Source: Firmicutes bacterium ADurb.Bin146
Lineage (GTDB): Bacteria > Bacillota > Clostridia > DUPQ01
Assembly: GCA_002070475.1 (NCBI GenBank)
Contig: MWDI01000066.1
Location: 1-64,000 of the forward strand
Length of the DNA: 64,000 nt
Reading direction: 5' to 3'
This document shows, one piece after another, positions 43,707 through 55,735 of this stretch. The stretch's first letter is position 1. Each line of letters starts with the position of its first letter. The notes below the pieces were generated by a model that was not told the origin of the DNA, did no database searches, and worked only from the letters and a program-made list of their open reading frames with translations. A program made the position numbers and the translations under genes.

Positions 43707-45778
43707 TAGTTCGTTTTGAGGATTTTGGATGCCATTTCGTCAGGAACTTTCTCAAAATGATCGAATTGCATAGTAAATGTGCCTCTTCCCTGCGTATTTG
43801 ATCTGAGGTCTGTTGCGTATCCGAACATCTCTTTTAAAGGAACAGTACTAGTAATAACAGATTCAATTCCTCTGGCTTCCACATTCTCTATTTTTCCTCT
43901 TTTTGCTGTTATATCTCCAAGTACATCACCAAGATTATTTTCAGGTACAAATACATCAACACGCATAACAGGTTCCAACAGAATAGGGTCGCCTTTAAGA
44001 CATGCTTCCTTGAAACCCATGCTCCCAGCTATCATGAAAGCCATATCAGACGAGTCAACCTCATGATATGAGCCATCCACAAGAGTAACTGCGACGTCTA
44101 CTACGGGATAACCCGCTTTAATCCCGTTTCCTAAGGATTCCCTAATGCCTTTTTCCACTGCAGGGATGTATATCTTCGGTATTGAACCTCCCACAGTCTT
44201 ATCAGTAAAAGTAAATCCCTCACCTTGTTTTGCTGGTTCTATTTCTAGTACTACATGACCATACTGCCCGTGACCTCCTGACTGTCTGACGAATTTTCCT
44301 TCGGCGCGGGCTGGTTTGGTAATTGTTTCTTTGTATGTGACCTGTGGTCTTCCTTTTGTAGCTTCAACATAGAACTCTCTTCTCATTCTGTCTACAATAA
44401 TATCCAGATGAAGCTCTCCCATACCTGATATTATTACCTGTCCGGTATCCTGATCGGTCTTAAATTTAAAAGTCGGATCTTCATCGGATAGCTTCTGCAA
44501 AGCAGATGACATCTTATCCTGGTTAGCTTTATCTTTTGCCTCAACAGCAATAGAAATAACAGGTTCTGGAAATTGCATTGATTCAAGTATTACAGGATCT
44601 TTTGGATCACACAAAGTATCGCCTGTAACTGTAAATTTCAAGCCTACTGCACATGCTATATCTCCTGAATATACTTTATTAATATCAGTCCTGCTGTTTG
44701 AATGCATCATTAGTATTCTGCCTATACGTTCTTTTTTATTCTTGGTGGCATTTAGAACATAAGATCCTGTTTCCAGTGTCCCAGAATATACCCTGAAAAA
44801 GCATATCTTTCCTACATATGGATCCGACATAATCTTAAATGCCAATGCGGCAAACGGTTCCTCATCATTTGAAGGTTTTGTTATAATCTTTGAATGATCA
44901 TTCATTTCTACGCCTTCTATATCATGGACCTCCACAGGCGAAGGAAGATAATCAGTAACAGCATCAAGAAGTTTCTGGACTCCCTTATTTTTATATGACG
45001 AACCGCAAAGTACCGGAGTTATACTGAGTTTGATGGTTCCAGCTCTAAGAGCGGACTTTATTTCACTATCCTCAACATTTTCTCCTTCCAGATACTTTTC
45101 CATTAAACATTCATCTTCATCGCATACAGACTCAATCAGCTTTATACGGTACTCGGTAGCCAAATCAAGCATATCTTCAGGGATTTCTCTTTCTTCGATA
45201 TTATTGCCCAAATCATCCATATAGAAATATGCCTTGAATTTTACAAGGTCAATTATTCCTCTGAATGTAGCTTCTTTCCCAATAGGCAGCTGGATTGGCA
45301 CTGGATTGGCATTAAGTCTTTTTTTCATCATTTCGATACAACGGAAAAAGTCAGCACCAGTAGTATCCATTTTGTTGATATAGGCGATTCTTGGTACTTT
45401 GTACCTGTTTGCCTGCCTCCATACGGTTTCTGACTGCGGTTCAACACCGCCTTTAGCGCAGAAAACCGAAACAGCGCCATCAAGCACACGAAGGCTTCTT
45501 TCCACCTCCGCAGTAAAATCGACATGGCCTGGGGTATCGATTATATTAAGACGGTAGTTTTTCCAATAGGCTGTTGTAGCAGCAGAAGTAATAGTTATTC
45601 CTCGCTCCTGTTCTTGTTCCATCCAGTCCATCGTTGCTGCTCCCTCATGAACCTCTCCCATTCTGTAAAGTTTACCTGTATAGTAAAGTATCCTCTCAGT
45701 AGTAGTGGTTTTGCCTGCATCGATGTGGGCCATTATTCCTATATTTCTAGTGTTTTCAAGTGCATATTCTCTTGGCAT
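43703..45778 (-). CDS. fusA: Elongation factor G
   Basis: A 691-aa translocation GTPase. G1 [15 protein letters not shown] (about 17-31), the switch [34 protein letters not shown], and [10 protein letters not shown] are present, with domains III-V to the C-terminus ([27 protein letters not shown]). It lies 15 bp after rpsG and ahead of tuf, the standard str order. Confidence 0.98.
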   Translation of the reverse strand: MPREYALENTRNIGIMAHIDAGKTTTTERILYYTGKLYRMGEVHEGAATMDWMEQEQERGITITSAATTAYWKNYRLNIIDTPGHVDFTAEVERSLRVLDGAVSVFCAKGGVEPQSETVWRQANRYKVPRIAYINKMDTTGADFFRCIEMMKKRLNANPVPIQLPIGKEATFRGIIDLVKFKAYFYMDDLGNNIEEREIPEDMLDLATEYRIKLIESVCDEDECLMEKYLEGENVEDSEIKSALRAGTIKLSITPVLCGSSYKNKGVQKLLDAVTDYLPSPVEVHDIEGVEMNDHSKIITKPSNDEEPFAALAFKIMSDPYVGKICFFRVYSGTLETGSYVLNATKNKKERIGRILMMHSNSRTDINKVYSGDIACAVGLKFTVTGDTLCDPKDPVILESMQFPEPVISIAVEAKDKANQDKMSSALQKLSDEDPTFKFKTDQDTGQVIISGMGELHLDIIVDRMRREFYVEATKGRPQVTYKETITKPARAEGKFVRQSGGHGQYGHVVLEIEPAKQGEGFTFTDKTVGGSIPKIYIPAVEKGIRESLGNGIKAGYPVVDVAVTLVDGSYHEVDSSDMAFMIAGSMGFKEACLKGDPILLEPVMRVDVFVPENNLGDVLGDITAKRGKIENVEARGIESVITSTVPLKEMFGYATDLRSNTQGRGTFTMQFDHFEKVPDEMASKILKTNY

Positions 45779-45793
45779 ATCGTTATTTTAGGA

Positions 45794-46264
45794 TTACCAC
45801 CTATAATGAGCAAATGCTTTGTTGGCTTCTGCCATCCTGTGCATTTCCTCTTTTCTCTTAAAGGTATTTCCTACTCCGTTAACGGAATCAAGAATCTCTG
45901 CAGCAAGTCTTTCTTTCATGGTACGTTCATTTCTGCTTCTTGAGAACTGAACAAGCCATCTCAAGCCAAGAGCCTGCCTTCTCTCCGGACGGACTTCCAT
46001 AGGAACTTGATAAGTCGCGCCTCCGACTCTCCTTGCTTTAACTTCAAGAGCAGGCATTATATTCTCCATAGCCTGTTTAAAGACTTCCAGAGGTTCTTTG
46101 CCTGTCTTTGTTTTGATAATATCAAAAGCATCATAGCATATTTTCTGTGCTACGCCTTTTTTACCATCAAGCATTAAATTGTTTATTAGTTTTGTCACCA
46201 CTTTATCCTTATACAAAGGATCCGGCAACACTTCTCTCTTTGGGACATGTCCTTTTCTTGGCAC
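45794..46264 (-). CDS. rpsG: 30S ribosomal protein S7
   Basis: A 156-aa small-subunit protein that nucleates assembly of the 30S head. It begins [17 protein letters not shown] and contains [25 protein letters not shown]. The start is GTG at 46264, 6 nt after GGAGGG. The 114-bp gap to rpsL contains a hairpin (46324-46363) that may be a regulatory site. Confidence 0.98.
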   Translation of the reverse strand: MPRKGHVPKREVLPDPLYKDKVVTKLINNLMLDGKKGVAQKICYDAFDIIKTKTGKEPLEVFKQAMENIMPALEVKARRVGGATYQVPMEVRPERRQALGLRWLVQFSRSRNERTMKERLAAEILDSVNGVGNTFKRKEEMHRMAEANKAFAHYRW

Positions 46265-46323
46265 TTGTCTTCCCTCCTTAATAATAATTTTTCATAGGTA
46301 CTCAACCATGTTAGCTGTCAGTC

Positions 46324-46363
46324 CAGGTACACATCACCTTTTGAGTATATATGTAAGTACCTG
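46324..46363 (-). other. Hairpin in the rpsL-rpsG intergenic leader
   Basis: CAGGTAC (46324-46330) and GTACCTG (46357-46363) form a 7-bp stem closing a 26-nt interior, about 60 nt upstream of the rpsG start. In many bacteria S7 binds the rpsL-rpsG spacer to control translation; I cannot tell whether this hairpin does that here. Confidence 0.35.
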
Positions 46364-46378
46364 ATACTTCAAAGTACG

Positions 46379-46789
46379 TTATTTACCTTTTTTTGCACCG
46401 TATTTGGATCTGCCTTGTTTCCTGTTCGCAACTCCCTGGGTGTCTAAAGTTCCTCTAATGATGTGATATCTTACGCCTGGTAAATCCTTTACTCTTCCGC
46501 CTCTTATAAGAACAACACTGTGCTCTTGAAGATTATGACCGATTCCTGGTATGTATGATGTCACTTCGTATCCGTTAGAAAGTCTTACTCTTGCTATCTT
46601 TCTTAATGCAGAGTTAGGTTTCTTTGGTGTATTAGTTTTTACTACTGTACATACACCTCTCTTCTGAGGACAAGCTACTGTTGTAGTTCTCTTCTTTAGA
46701 GTGTTCATGCTTTTCTGCAATGCTGGTGCAAGGGATTTCTTTTTGGATACCTGCCTTCCATTAGTTACTAATTGATTAAATGTTGGCAT
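46379..46789 (-). CDS. rpsL: 30S ribosomal protein S12
   Basis: A 136-aa decoding-centre protein. The streptomycin-linked lysine motifs [11 protein letters not shown] (K56/K57) and [11 protein letters not shown] (K101) are wild type, so no resistance substitution is visible. It begins [13 protein letters not shown] and ends SKYGAKKGK. It lies between the L7Ae-like gene and rpsG. Confidence 0.98.
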   Translation of the reverse strand: MPTFNQLVTNGRQVSKKKSLAPALQKSMNTLKKRTTTVACPQKRGVCTVVKTNTPKKPNSALRKIARVRLSNGYEVTSYIPGIGHNLQEHSVVLIRGGRVKDLPGVRYHIIRGTLDTQGVANRKQGRSKYGAKKGK

Positions 46790-46820
46790 CTTCTTCCTCC
46801 TTTCATTAAAATTTATATAT

Positions 46821-47057
46821 TTATTTCAAAATACATACTACTGTTGCACATACGCTTATACCGTTAAGCAGTCCAAGCTGTTTTGAAGTATCAGCATATC
46901 TTACCTCTATGCCTTTGTTCTTGCATAATTCCACAACTGGTGCGGTAAGTGCAGTGTTGGCATCCTTTGCAATGTAAACTATCATTGCCTGGTCTCGTAA
47001 AATGGCTTTTAATGACTGTTTTAGACCAATTGTTTTCTTTTCATTAACAGTCGCCAT
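46821..47057 (-). CDS. L7Ae/L30e/S12e/Gadd45-family ribosomal protein (YbxF-like)
   Basis: A 78-aa RNA-binding protein of the L7Ae family, as found between rpoC and rpsL in many Firmicutes (Bacillus YbxF). Features are the [30 protein letters not shown] core and the C-terminal [17 protein letters not shown]. YbxF-type proteins bind kink-turn RNA. It begins 5 bp after rpoC and shares the operon. Confidence 0.9.
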   Translation of the reverse strand: MATVNEKKTIGLKQSLKAILRDQAMIVYIAKDANTALTAPVVELCKNKGIEVRYADTSKQLGLLNGISVCATVVCILK

Positions 47058-47062
47058 TATTA

Positions 47063-50000
47063 CTATTCCTTTTCCTCTTCTTCCGCTTCTTCTATATCAT
47101 TAGAATCCGCATCTTCTAAAAGGCCTTTACTATCATACTCTTCAGATTGGTTTTCGTCAAGAATTTCTTCTTCGTCATCCATATCCCCGAAAAGGTCGAC
47201 TTCATCTTCATAAGCCTCGTCAGCAGCGACTTCTTCTTCATCATCATCTGTAGGGTCCATCTCAAGATACGGATCTTGATAACTATTCATTCCAGTTCCT
47301 GCTGGTATCAGTTTTCCTATAATAACGTTTTCTTTGAGACCTATTAAATAATCTGTCTTGCCTTTTATCGAAGCTTCTGTTAGGACACGAGTTGTCTCTT
47401 GGAATGATGCTGCAGACAAGAAAGATTCAGTTGCAAGAGAAGCTTTACTGATACCTAATAGTACCCTTTCTCCTGTTGCAGGTTCTCTATTTTCTCTTAC
47501 AGCAAGTTCGTTCTGACTGATGAAATCACTTGCATCGCAGTAACTGCCTGGAATGAGGTTAGTATCACCGCAATCCTCTACTTTTACCTTTCGAAGCATC
47601 TGCTTGACTATTATTTCAATGTGTTTATCGTTAATATCAATACCCTGAAGCTTATAAACCTTCTGAACTTCGCATGCAATATATCTATGCACTCCATCCA
47701 CGCCCTTAATCCTTAATATATCATGCGGATTTTCAGAACCCTCTGTTATCTTATCACCCTTTTTAATTTCCTGGCCATCTGTAACAGTAAGTCTTGAACC
47801 ATATGGGATAGTGTAAGTATGAGACTCCTCATTACCAGTTACTATAACTTCTCTGCGTTTCTTAGTCTCATTTATTTTTACTATACCATCATTCTCAGAT
47901 ATTATAGCAAGTCCTTTTGGTTTTCTTGCTTCAAATAATTCTTCGACACGTGGAAGACCTTGAGTAATGTCATCTCCTGCAATACCTCCTGTATGGAAAG
48001 TTCTCATTGTCAGCTGTGTGCCTGGTTCTCCAATAGATTGAGCTGCAATAATACCTACCGCTTCTCCGATATTAACAGGCTTACTTGATGCAAGGTTCAT
48101 GCCATAACACTTCGCGCATACACCAAGTTTCGATTTACAGGTAAGTACAGACCTTACACTAACTTCCTTAATTCCAAGATCTATTATCTTATTAGCAGTA
48201 TCTGCATCAATGTAACCGCCTGCTTTGACTATTACTTCCTTTGTTTTTTCGTCAATTATAGGCTTTGTTACATAACGGCCATAAATCCTGTCTCTAAGTT
48301 TAACAACTACTTCACCGCTATCAACTATATCTGATACGCTAATGCTTTCTTCAGTGCCACAGTCTTCCTCTTTTACTATTACATCCTGTGAAACATCAAC
48401 TAATCTTCTTGTGAGGTAACCAGAGTCAGCAGTTCTTAATGCAGTATCTGCAAGACCTTTTCTTGCTCCGTTACTAGAGATAAAGAATTCTAAAACATTC
48501 AAGCCTTCACGGAAGTTAGACTTAATGGGAATCTCAATTGTCTTACCTGATGTGTCGAACATAAGTCCTCTCATACCTGCAAGCTGTTTGATCTGGTTCG
48601 TATCTCCTCTTGCGCCAGACCTGCTCATTATATTTAGAGGATTAAATGCTTCTAATCCTTCCATCAGCCTCTTAGTAACATTATCTGTCGTGTCTCTCCA
48701 AAGTTTCACGACCTGGTCATGTCTTTCTTCATCTGTTATAAGGCCTCTTCTAAAGTCTTTTGTGACTTTATCCACTTTTTTCTCTGTTTCGTCAATAATT
48801 TCGCTTTTTGAACTCGGGATAATCATGTCACTTACTGATATAGAGATAGCTCCCTGAGTCGAATATCTAAATCCGATTGTTTTAATCTTATCAAGAACTT
48901 CTGCAGTTTTAGCGATTCCATGTTTTGTTATACATCTGTCAATTATTCTGGATAGGTCTTTCTTTCCGACCATCTGATCTATCTCCAGATTAAATAATGT
49001 AGCAGGATCAGTCCTGTCAACAAAACCCAGATCCTGAGGGATGGCTTCGTTGAAAATAACTTTACCGCATGTTACATCTATTATTTTACTGACTTTTTTG
49101 CCGTCTACTTCTTTTTCCATCCTCATTTTGACTTTTGAATGAAGAGTTATTGTTTTTTCCTCCAATGCCATAAGCATTTCATCAAAATTACGGAACACTC
49201 TTCCTTCGCCAATCTCGCCATCTTTTGCTGTGGTAAGATAATAGCCTCCCAAAACCATGTCCTGAGTTGGGACAGTGATAGGTTTGCCATCCTTAGGTGC
49301 AAGCAGATTGTTCGATGAAAGCATAAGCACTCTTGCCTCCGCCTGTGCTTCAGCTGAGAGTGGGACGTGAACTGCCATCTGGTCACCGTCAAAGTCAGCA
49401 TTATATGCAGTACATACAAGCGGATGAAGCTTTATAGCCCTGCCTTCTACTAGCACCGGTTCAAACGCCTGTATACCAAGACGATGAAGCGTGGGTGCTC
49501 TGTTTAAAAGAACAGGATGATCTTTAATAACATCCTCTAGTATATCCCATACTTCATGACGTATTCTTTCAACCATTTTCTTAGCGCTCTTGATGTTTTG
49601 AGCAAACTTATCAGTAACAAGACGTTTCATTACAAAAGGTTTAAAAAGTTCGAGTGCCATTTCTTTTGGAAGACCGCACTGGTACATCTTTAATTCAGGT
49701 CCTACCACTATAACTGAACGTCCCGAATAGTCAACTCTTTTACCAAGAAGGTTCTGTCTGAATCTTCCTTGTTTTCCCCTTAACATATCTGATAAGGATT
49801 TTAACGGTCTGTTTCCAGGTCCAACTACAGGTTTGCCTTTTCTGCCATTATTAATAAGGGCATCTACAGCTTCCTGTAGCATCCTTTTTTCATTTCTAAC
49901 GATAATATCAGGCGCAGTAAGCTCTAACAGCCTTTTAAGCCTGTTGTTTCTATTTATTACTCTTCTATAAAGGTCATTAAGATCGGATGTAGCGAATCTG

Positions 50001-50764
50001 CCGCCATCAAGCTGAACCATAGGACGAAGGTCAGGAGGAATTACTGGAACTGTATCTATAATCATCCATTCCGGCTTATTTCCCGAAACCCTGAAGGATT
50101 CCATAGCTTCAAGACGCTTGATTATTCTGCCTCTCTTCTGTCCTGTACTTGAATGAAGATCTTCTTTAAGAAGAGAGCATTCCTTGTCGACATCAATTCT
50201 AGTAAGAAGAGTTTTTATCGCTTCTGCACCCATTTGGGCTTTGAAAGCATTCTTTCCGAACTTATCAATGAGTTCCCTGTATTGCAACTCAGAAAGCAGG
50301 TCCTTAACCTCAATGGTCTTGTCATTTACTTTTACATTATCATTGTACACATCAAGTACTAGATATGAATTAAAGTAAAGAACCTTTTCCAATGATCTTG
50401 GGCTCATATCCAATACTAGCCCCATCCTGCTTGGTATCCCTCTGAAATACCATATATGAGATACTGGAGCAGCAAGCTCTATGTGTCCCATGCGTTCTCT
50501 TCTTACTTTGCTCTTGGTAATTTCAACTCCACAACGGTCACATATGATACCTTTGTGCCTAACTCTCTTGTATTTCCCGCAATGGCATTCCCAGTCTTTA
50601 GTCGGCCCGAATATTTTTTCGCAGAAAAGACCGCCGGCTTCAGGTTTCAAAGTCCTGTAGTTAATTGTTTCAGGTTTTTTGACTTCGCCTCTAGACCATT
50701 CCTTAATCATCTCAGAAGAAGCCAAACCGATTTTTATCATGTCAAAATTTGCGTAATCCTGCAT
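47063..50764 (-). CDS. rpoC: DNA-directed RNA polymerase subunit beta'
   Basis: A 1233-aa catalytic subunit. The zinc-ribbon [20 protein letters not shown] is near residue 60, the absolutely conserved metal-binding [12 protein letters not shown] is near 450, and a second zinc site [13 protein letters not shown] is near 880. The last 60 residues are acidic low-complexity. It follows rpoB by 3 bp, so the two are translated in tandem. Confidence 0.98.
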   Translation of the reverse strand: MQDYANFDMIKIGLASSEMIKEWSRGEVKKPETINYRTLKPEAGGLFCEKIFGPTKDWECHCGKYKRVRHKGIICDRCGVEITKSKVRRERMGHIELAAPVSHIWYFRGIPSRMGLVLDMSPRSLEKVLYFNSYLVLDVYNDNVKVNDKTIEVKDLLSELQYRELIDKFGKNAFKAQMGAEAIKTLLTRIDVDKECSLLKEDLHSSTGQKRGRIIKRLEAMESFRVSGNKPEWMIIDTVPVIPPDLRPMVQLDGGRFATSDLNDLYRRVINRNNRLKRLLELTAPDIIVRNEKRMLQEAVDALINNGRKGKPVVGPGNRPLKSLSDMLRGKQGRFRQNLLGKRVDYSGRSVIVVGPELKMYQCGLPKEMALELFKPFVMKRLVTDKFAQNIKSAKKMVERIRHEVWDILEDVIKDHPVLLNRAPTLHRLGIQAFEPVLVEGRAIKLHPLVCTAYNADFDGDQMAVHVPLSAEAQAEARVLMLSSNNLLAPKDGKPITVPTQDMVLGGYYLTTAKDGEIGEGRVFRNFDEMLMALEEKTITLHSKVKMRMEKEVDGKKVSKIIDVTCGKVIFNEAIPQDLGFVDRTDPATLFNLEIDQMVGKKDLSRIIDRCITKHGIAKTAEVLDKIKTIGFRYSTQGAISISVSDMIIPSSKSEIIDETEKKVDKVTKDFRRGLITDEERHDQVVKLWRDTTDNVTKRLMEGLEAFNPLNIMSRSGARGDTNQIKQLAGMRGLMFDTSGKTIEIPIKSNFREGLNVLEFFISSNGARKGLADTALRTADSGYLTRRLVDVSQDVIVKEEDCGTEESISVSDIVDSGEVVVKLRDRIYGRYVTKPIIDEKTKEVIVKAGGYIDADTANKIIDLGIKEVSVRSVLTCKSKLGVCAKCYGMNLASSKPVNIGEAVGIIAAQSIGEPGTQLTMRTFHTGGIAGDDITQGLPRVEELFEARKPKGLAIISENDGIVKINETKKRREVIVTGNEESHTYTIPYGSRLTVTDGQEIKKGDKITEGSENPHDILRIKGVDGVHRYIACEVQKVYKLQGIDINDKHIEIIVKQMLRKVKVEDCGDTNLIPGSYCDASDFISQNELAVRENREPATGERVLLGISKASLATESFLSAASFQETTRVLTEASIKGKTDYLIGLKENVIIGKLIPAGTGMNSYQDPYLEMDPTDDDEEEVAADEAYEDEVDLFGDMDDEEEILDENQSEEYDSKGLLEDADSNDIEEAEEEEKE

Positions 50765-50767
50765 TCT

Positions 50768-53700
50768 CTACTCTCCCATGTCATCTAAATCAACTATATC
50801 CTTTACATCGGATATCTTTGAATAATCTATGCTGGTGTCATCTTCATCAGCAGTCTTCAATACTATACCGGATATATCTTCAGAATCGATATCTTCATCA
50901 TCCTCAAAATCTTTTTCTTTTGCTAGTTCCATATTAAATAGTTCATCATTATCATAAGCATAGTCCTCTGTTCCAGATATATTTATATCCAGTCTTGGCA
51001 TATCATCTTCACTTCCGTCACGAAGCATAACGACGGAGTTATCGGATTTTAATATCTTTACATCCAGAGCAAGGCTCTGAAGCTCCTTTACCAGAACCTT
51101 GAAGGATTCAGGAATACCGGATTTAGGTATATTTTCTCCCTTGACAATAGCTTCATATGTCTTGACTCTTCCGACAACATCGTCAGACTTGACTGTAAGT
51201 ATTTCCTGCAAGGTATATGCTGCTCCGTATGCTTCAAGTGCCCAGACTTCCATCTCTCCAAAACGCTGACCGCCAAATTGTGCTTTACCGCCAAGAGGCT
51301 GCTGAGTTACTAATGAATAAGGACCTGTGGAACGGGCATGTATCTTGTCATCAACAAGATGATGCAGTTTAAGCATATACATATATCCTACTGTAACTCT
51401 GTTATCAAAAGGCTCGCCTGTCCTGCCATCATACAAAACAGTTTTTCCATCTTCGGATAAACCGGACATCTTCAAGCACTCGATAATATCCATTTCCGAT
51501 GCTCCATCAAATACCGGTGTAGCTATATTCCAGCCTAATGCTCTAGCCGCATACCCTAAATGTACTTCAAGAACCTGACCGATATTCATACGTGAAGGAA
51601 CTCCTAGAGGATTTAAAACTATCTGTAAAGGCGTACCATCTGGAAGGAATGGCATATCAGCTTCAGGTAATACACGGGATATAACACCCTTGTTTCCATG
51701 ACGGCCTGCCATCTTGTCTCCAACAGCTATCTTTCTCTTTTGAGCTATAAACACTCTAACAACCTGATTTACTCCGGGATTAAGGTCATCTCCAGCTTCT
51801 TTAGTAAAGAGTTTGACATCAACTATAATGCCTGATTCACCATGCGGAACTCTTAATGAAGTATCTCTGACATCTCTGGACTTTTCACCGAATATTGCTC
51901 TTAGGAGCCTCTCTTCTGGCGTAAGTTCTGTTTCTCCCTTAGGGGTAACTTTACCTACAAGAATGTCACCAGATCGAACTTCTGCACCTATGCGTATAAT
52001 TCCTCTTTCATCAAGATCCTTAAGTGCATCGTCACCAATGTTCGGTATATCTCTGGTTATATCTTCCGGACCTAGCTTGGTATCTCTTGCTTCTAGGTCA
52101 TATTCTTCTATATGTATTGATGTGAAAACATCATCCATTACCAGTTTCTCGCTTATGAGGATTGCATCCTCGTAATTATAGCCTTCCCATGTCATAAATC
52201 CGATAAGCACATTCTTGCCTAATGAAATTTCTCCTCCATCTGTAGAAGGTCCGTCAGCAATAACATCTCCAGCTTTAACGGTTTCGCCTTTTTTAACGAT
52301 TACTTTTTGGTTTATGCATGTTCCCTGGTTGCTTCTTTTATATTTTATTATCCTATATGTATCTTTTTCACCGCTTGGAGTGACAATTACTACTTTGTCA
52401 GCGGAAACGCTTTCAACTTTTCCTGCTCTTTTTGCTAAAACGCATACGCCAGAGTCTGTAGCAACTTTATATTCCATTCCTGTAGCGATAATTGGTGCTT
52501 CCGGCTTTATAAGGGGTACAGCCTGTCTTTGCATGTTTGATCCCATTAGGGCTCTGTTAGCATCATCATTTTCCAAGAAAGGTATCATGCTTGTAGCTAC
52601 TGAAACAAGCTGTTTTGGAGATACGTCCATATAATCAACTGTAATTGAGTCTCTCATAACCTTATTATTGCGGTATCTGCAGCTTACTCTCGGTTGAGCG
52701 AAATGTCCATCTTTCGTCAGTTCTGAGTTTGCCTGAGCAACAATGTAATTATCCTCTTCATCAGCTGTAAGATAATCGATGACATCAGTTACTACATGTG
52801 TGCCTTTATTAACTTTTCGATAAGGTGTTTCAATAAACCCATATTCATTAATTCTTGCATATGTGCTCAAGGACGCTATAAGTCCGATGTTTGGTCCTTC
52901 AGGTGTCTCAATCGGGCACATCCTTCCATAATGTGAGTAGTGAACATCACGGACTTCAAAGTTTGCTCTTTCTCTGCTTAAACCTCCTGGTCCCAAAGCT
53001 GAAAGCCTTCTCTTATGCGTAATTTCAGCAAGAGGGTTTGGCTGGTCCATAAACTGTGACAACTGGCTGGAACCGAAAAATTCCTTTATTACTGCTGTCA
53101 CGGGACGAATATTGATTAATGCCTGAGGTGTAACGATATCAATATCTTGGATTGTCATCTTCTCACGAATAACTCTTTCCATTCTAGCAAAACCTATTCT
53201 GAACTGGTTCTGTAAGAGCTCGCCAACCGATCTTATTCTTCTGTTACCTAGATGGTCTATATCATCTGTATTATATAGGCCGTAATCCAGTCCCAATAAA
53301 TAGCTTATTGAAGCTACTATATCAATTCTTGTTATGTTTTTCGGGCATAACTCATATTTTCTCTTTTCAAAAGCTTCTTTAATCTCTTCTTCCGTATTGC
53401 AAGATGCAAGTATTTCCTTTAATACCCTGTAGTTTACTTTATCAGTAAGTCCTAATGCAGTATGGCTGAAGTCCACAAAGTATGCTGCATTTACTGTTTC
53501 ATTTCCGATAACTACATGTATATGATTATCACATTTTACCTTTACAACATTAATACCAGCATTCTCTACAGCTACTGCCTGCTCTTCAGTAATAACATCA
53601 TTTGCACTAACAAGGATTTCTCCGGTAGCTGTATCAATAATATTTTCAGCTGAAGTGGTTCCCACCAGCCTTGGAGCTATGGAAAGTTTTTTGTTGAACT

Positions 53701-54517
53701 TATATCTTCCAAATCTAGCAAGGTCATATCTTCTCGGATCGAAAAATAATCCTTCAAACAAATTTTCTGCACTTTCTGTTGTAGGAGGTTCACCTGGCCT
53801 TAACCTCTTATATATTTCAAATAATCCGCCTTCTCTTGTCTTTGTTTCATCTTTGGCATATGTAGCATCAAGCTTGTAGTCTTCTCCGAAAACCGCAGTT
53901 ATATCTGAATCTTTGGCAAATCCTAAAGCCCTCAAAAATACAGTAAGAGGAAGTTTTCTAGTTCTGTCAATTCTTACATACAAAACACCGTTCGAATCAG
54001 TTTCATATTCTATCCATGCGCCTCTGTTTGGGATAAGTGTGCTAGAAAAAAGACTTTTCCCAGCTTTATCTTTCTTTTCAGCATAATATGCACCAGGTGA
54101 TCTGACAAGCTGGCTGACTATTACTCTTTCTGCTCCATTTATTACAAATGTCCCAGTATCGGTCATTATTGGGAAATCACCCATAAATATTTCCTGCTCT
54201 TTGACTTCACCGGTATCTCTTCTGATAAGCCTGACTTTCACTCTTAGAGGTGCCTGATATGTAGCATCTCTTTCCTTACACTCTTGAACATCAAGTTTAG
54301 GCTTGTCTGCAATCCTGTAATCAATGAAATCCAAAATAAGGTTGTCTGTGTGGTCGCGTACCGGAGAAACGTCTTTAAATACTTCCTTAAGACCTTCATC
54401 GAGGAACCACTGATAAGACTTTTTCTGAACTTCAATAAGATTGGGCATTTCTAGAACTTCTTTGATTTTTGAGAAACTCATTCTTTCTCTTTTTCCGTAT
54501 TGAATAGGATGTATCAT
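50768..54517 (-). CDS. rpoB: DNA-directed RNA polymerase subunit beta
   Basis: A 1249-aa core subunit. The rifampicin-binding region reads [19 protein letters not shown] followed by [15 protein letters not shown], with no recognised resistance change. [13 protein letters not shown] and the C-terminal [13 protein letters not shown] follow, and the C-terminus carries an extra acidic tail of about 80 residues. AGGTGA lies 8 nt before ATG 54517. The gene is first of the rpoB-rpoC-L7Ae-rpsL-rpsG-fusA-tuf unit; no rplJ-rplL precedes it, and its promoter and structured leader are at 54557-54705. Confidence 0.98.
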   Translation of the reverse strand: MIHPIQYGKRERMSFSKIKEVLEMPNLIEVQKKSYQWFLDEGLKEVFKDVSPVRDHTDNLILDFIDYRIADKPKLDVQECKERDATYQAPLRVKVRLIRRDTGEVKEQEIFMGDFPIMTDTGTFVINGAERVIVSQLVRSPGAYYAEKKDKAGKSLFSSTLIPNRGAWIEYETDSNGVLYVRIDRTRKLPLTVFLRALGFAKDSDITAVFGEDYKLDATYAKDETKTREGGLFEIYKRLRPGEPPTTESAENLFEGLFFDPRRYDLARFGRYKFNKKLSIAPRLVGTTSAENIIDTATGEILVSANDVITEEQAVAVENAGINVVKVKCDNHIHVVIGNETVNAAYFVDFSHTALGLTDKVNYRVLKEILASCNTEEEIKEAFEKRKYELCPKNITRIDIVASISYLLGLDYGLYNTDDIDHLGNRRIRSVGELLQNQFRIGFARMERVIREKMTIQDIDIVTPQALINIRPVTAVIKEFFGSSQLSQFMDQPNPLAEITHKRRLSALGPGGLSRERANFEVRDVHYSHYGRMCPIETPEGPNIGLIASLSTYARINEYGFIETPYRKVNKGTHVVTDVIDYLTADEEDNYIVAQANSELTKDGHFAQPRVSCRYRNNKVMRDSITVDYMDVSPKQLVSVATSMIPFLENDDANRALMGSNMQRQAVPLIKPEAPIIATGMEYKVATDSGVCVLAKRAGKVESVSADKVVIVTPSGEKDTYRIIKYKRSNQGTCINQKVIVKKGETVKAGDVIADGPSTDGGEISLGKNVLIGFMTWEGYNYEDAILISEKLVMDDVFTSIHIEEYDLEARDTKLGPEDITRDIPNIGDDALKDLDERGIIRIGAEVRSGDILVGKVTPKGETELTPEERLLRAIFGEKSRDVRDTSLRVPHGESGIIVDVKLFTKEAGDDLNPGVNQVVRVFIAQKRKIAVGDKMAGRHGNKGVISRVLPEADMPFLPDGTPLQIVLNPLGVPSRMNIGQVLEVHLGYAARALGWNIATPVFDGASEMDIIECLKMSGLSEDGKTVLYDGRTGEPFDNRVTVGYMYMLKLHHLVDDKIHARSTGPYSLVTQQPLGGKAQFGGQRFGEMEVWALEAYGAAYTLQEILTVKSDDVVGRVKTYEAIVKGENIPKSGIPESFKVLVKELQSLALDVKILKSDNSVVMLRDGSEDDMPRLDINISGTEDYAYDNDELFNMELAKEKDFEDDEDIDSEDISGIVLKTADEDDTSIDYSKISDVKDIVDLDDMGE

Positions 54518-54556
54518 TAATTAGTCACCTCATGTCCTTTTCTATATCATCCTCTT

Positions 54557-54595
54557 GGTACCGGTTTCCATTTTTAACGTTGGTAAACCGGTGCC
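54557..54595 (-). other. Hairpin in the rpoB 5' leader
   Basis: ACCGGTTT (54592-54585 on the - strand) pairs with AAACCGGT (54567-54560), an 8-bp stem extended by a CCA/TGG pairing after a bulged A. It sits about 40 nt upstream of the rpoB start. The same leader also contains the perfect palindrome GCCTGCAGGC (54635-54644) and the dyad CATGA-GTTT-TCATG (54622-54635). It could be a protein-binding or processing site. Confidence 0.5.
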
Positions 54596-54676
54596 ACATA
54601 TTACCGTATGCACCCCGATTTCATGAGTTTTCATGCCTGCAGGCGCAAAAATACGCAGATTAGCGCATTATCAGTA

Positions 54677-54705
54677 ATTGTATCTCAATCGCTTTTGCGT
54701 GTCAA
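54677..54705 (-). promoter_or_regulatory. Promoter of the rpoB-rpoC cluster
   Basis: On the - strand, a perfect TTGACA (54705-54700) and TACAAT (54682-54677) with 17-bp spacing. Transcription should begin near 54670, giving a structured leader of about 150 nt. The preceding 54706-54760 holds only an A/T-rich tract. Confidence 0.85.
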
Positions 54706-54760
54706 TAGCTTATAGAATTTTTTTATATATTTTTGCAAACACTTATCTTTCTTTTAATAA

Positions 54761-55057
54761 TTAGTTAAGGTAAGTATTCTTTATCTTGGTCATATATCCT
54801 TCAAGATATTTTTTGAGTTCAGGAGAGGCTTTATCCATTAGTTGATTAATTCTTTCTCCTTGGTTATATATTTCTTGAGAAAGTATTTCTTCCATACGTT
54901 TACTTGTCTGAAGATCAAATATTCGGATATTTTTCAAAGTGGATTCTATTTCCTTTTCAATTAAAGCAAGCAAAGCCATATCTTTGTCATCCAAAGTAAA
55001 TTCATCTAATATACCTTCTTCAAAACCCATTATGTCATTAAAATCAGTTTTTTTCAT
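54761..55057 (-). CDS. Hypothetical protein, 98 aa
   Basis: A small, acidic, largely helical protein. Its middle (about 28-70) looks coiled-coil, with LIEKEIESTLKNIRIFD and KRMEEILSQEIYNQGERI. No membrane segment, signal peptide or domain is recognised. Its start overlaps the end of the lipoprotein gene by 14 nt, so the two form a pair of unknown function. It is likely real: it has an even composition and a GGAT-like site overlapping the upstream gene. Confidence 0.55.
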   Translation of the reverse strand: MKKTDFNDIMGFEEGILDEFTLDDKDMALLALIEKEIESTLKNIRIFDLQTSKRMEEILSQEIYNQGERINQLMDKASPELKKYLEGYMTKIKNTYLN

Positions 55058-55724
55058 ATATTCCTATGTCCATCGTATTTTTTTCAGGCTGTCTCACTAT
55101 TGTAAGAATATAATCATTATTCTCAGCAACGAATACAGTTTCTGAAGTAACTAATATTGTAGAAAAACCTATTGCAATCGCATCTGCGGTATATAAATCA
55201 AATTCCTGCTTTCCTATATCCTCAGTAACTACAGTAATATTATTAGATTCTCCTATTATCTGAATTATCTTTGCGCCAGCAGGTGCTGATAGCATTGTAA
55301 TATATCCTTCTTTTGGCCATGTAAGGGGAGTTGTAAGCTCAATAACCATACGTTGAGTATCAGCGTCCCTGTTTATAACTAGGTCATACTGATCCAAAGA
55401 ACCAACAAAGGCTTCTTTTGTCTCTATGGTTATGTCCTTATAGCCTGTCCTTTTCAGTGTTTCAATATATTTTAAAAATGCTTCATCGTCAACATTATAC
55501 ACATAAATTCTCAATACCTGATCATAAAACTTATAATAGTTTGTGTTTCCATTTTCGATTTTCGGCAAAACTTCAGATCCGAAATATTCAGAAGGCCACT
55601 CCTCATCAGTTGAAACTACGAAACTTGGCATGACCGATTCTGTGGGATCTGTATTGTTGTTGCATGAAACCAGCGCAAAGGCCATTATTGCAACGAGTAT
55701 GAGTGTAGTAATTCTTTTTGCCAT
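55044..55724 (-). CDS. Putative lipoprotein of unknown function
   Basis: A 226-aa exported lipoprotein with signal peptide and lipobox ALVSC (Cys21) followed by NNNTDPTES, a low-complexity spacer of surface-anchored proteins. The mature part contains SEYFGSEVLPKIENGN and LVINRDADTQRMVI, and resembles no domain I recognise. ATG 55724 with GGAGG upstream is chosen over the longer frame. The next gene (98 aa) overlaps its end by 14 nt. The gene is 11 bp downstream of the hydratase and may be co-transcribed with it. Confidence 0.7.
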   Translation of the reverse strand: MAKRITTLILVAIMAFALVSCNNNTDPTESVMPSFVVSTDEEWPSEYFGSEVLPKIENGNTNYYKFYDQVLRIYVYNVDDEAFLKYIETLKRTGYKDITIETKEAFVGSLDQYDLVINRDADTQRMVIELTTPLTWPKEGYITMLSAPAGAKIIQIIGESNNITVVTEDIGKQEFDLYTADAIAIGFSTILVTSETVFVAENNDYILTIVRQPEKNTMDIGIYEKN

Positions 55725-55735
55725 TTTATCCTCCG

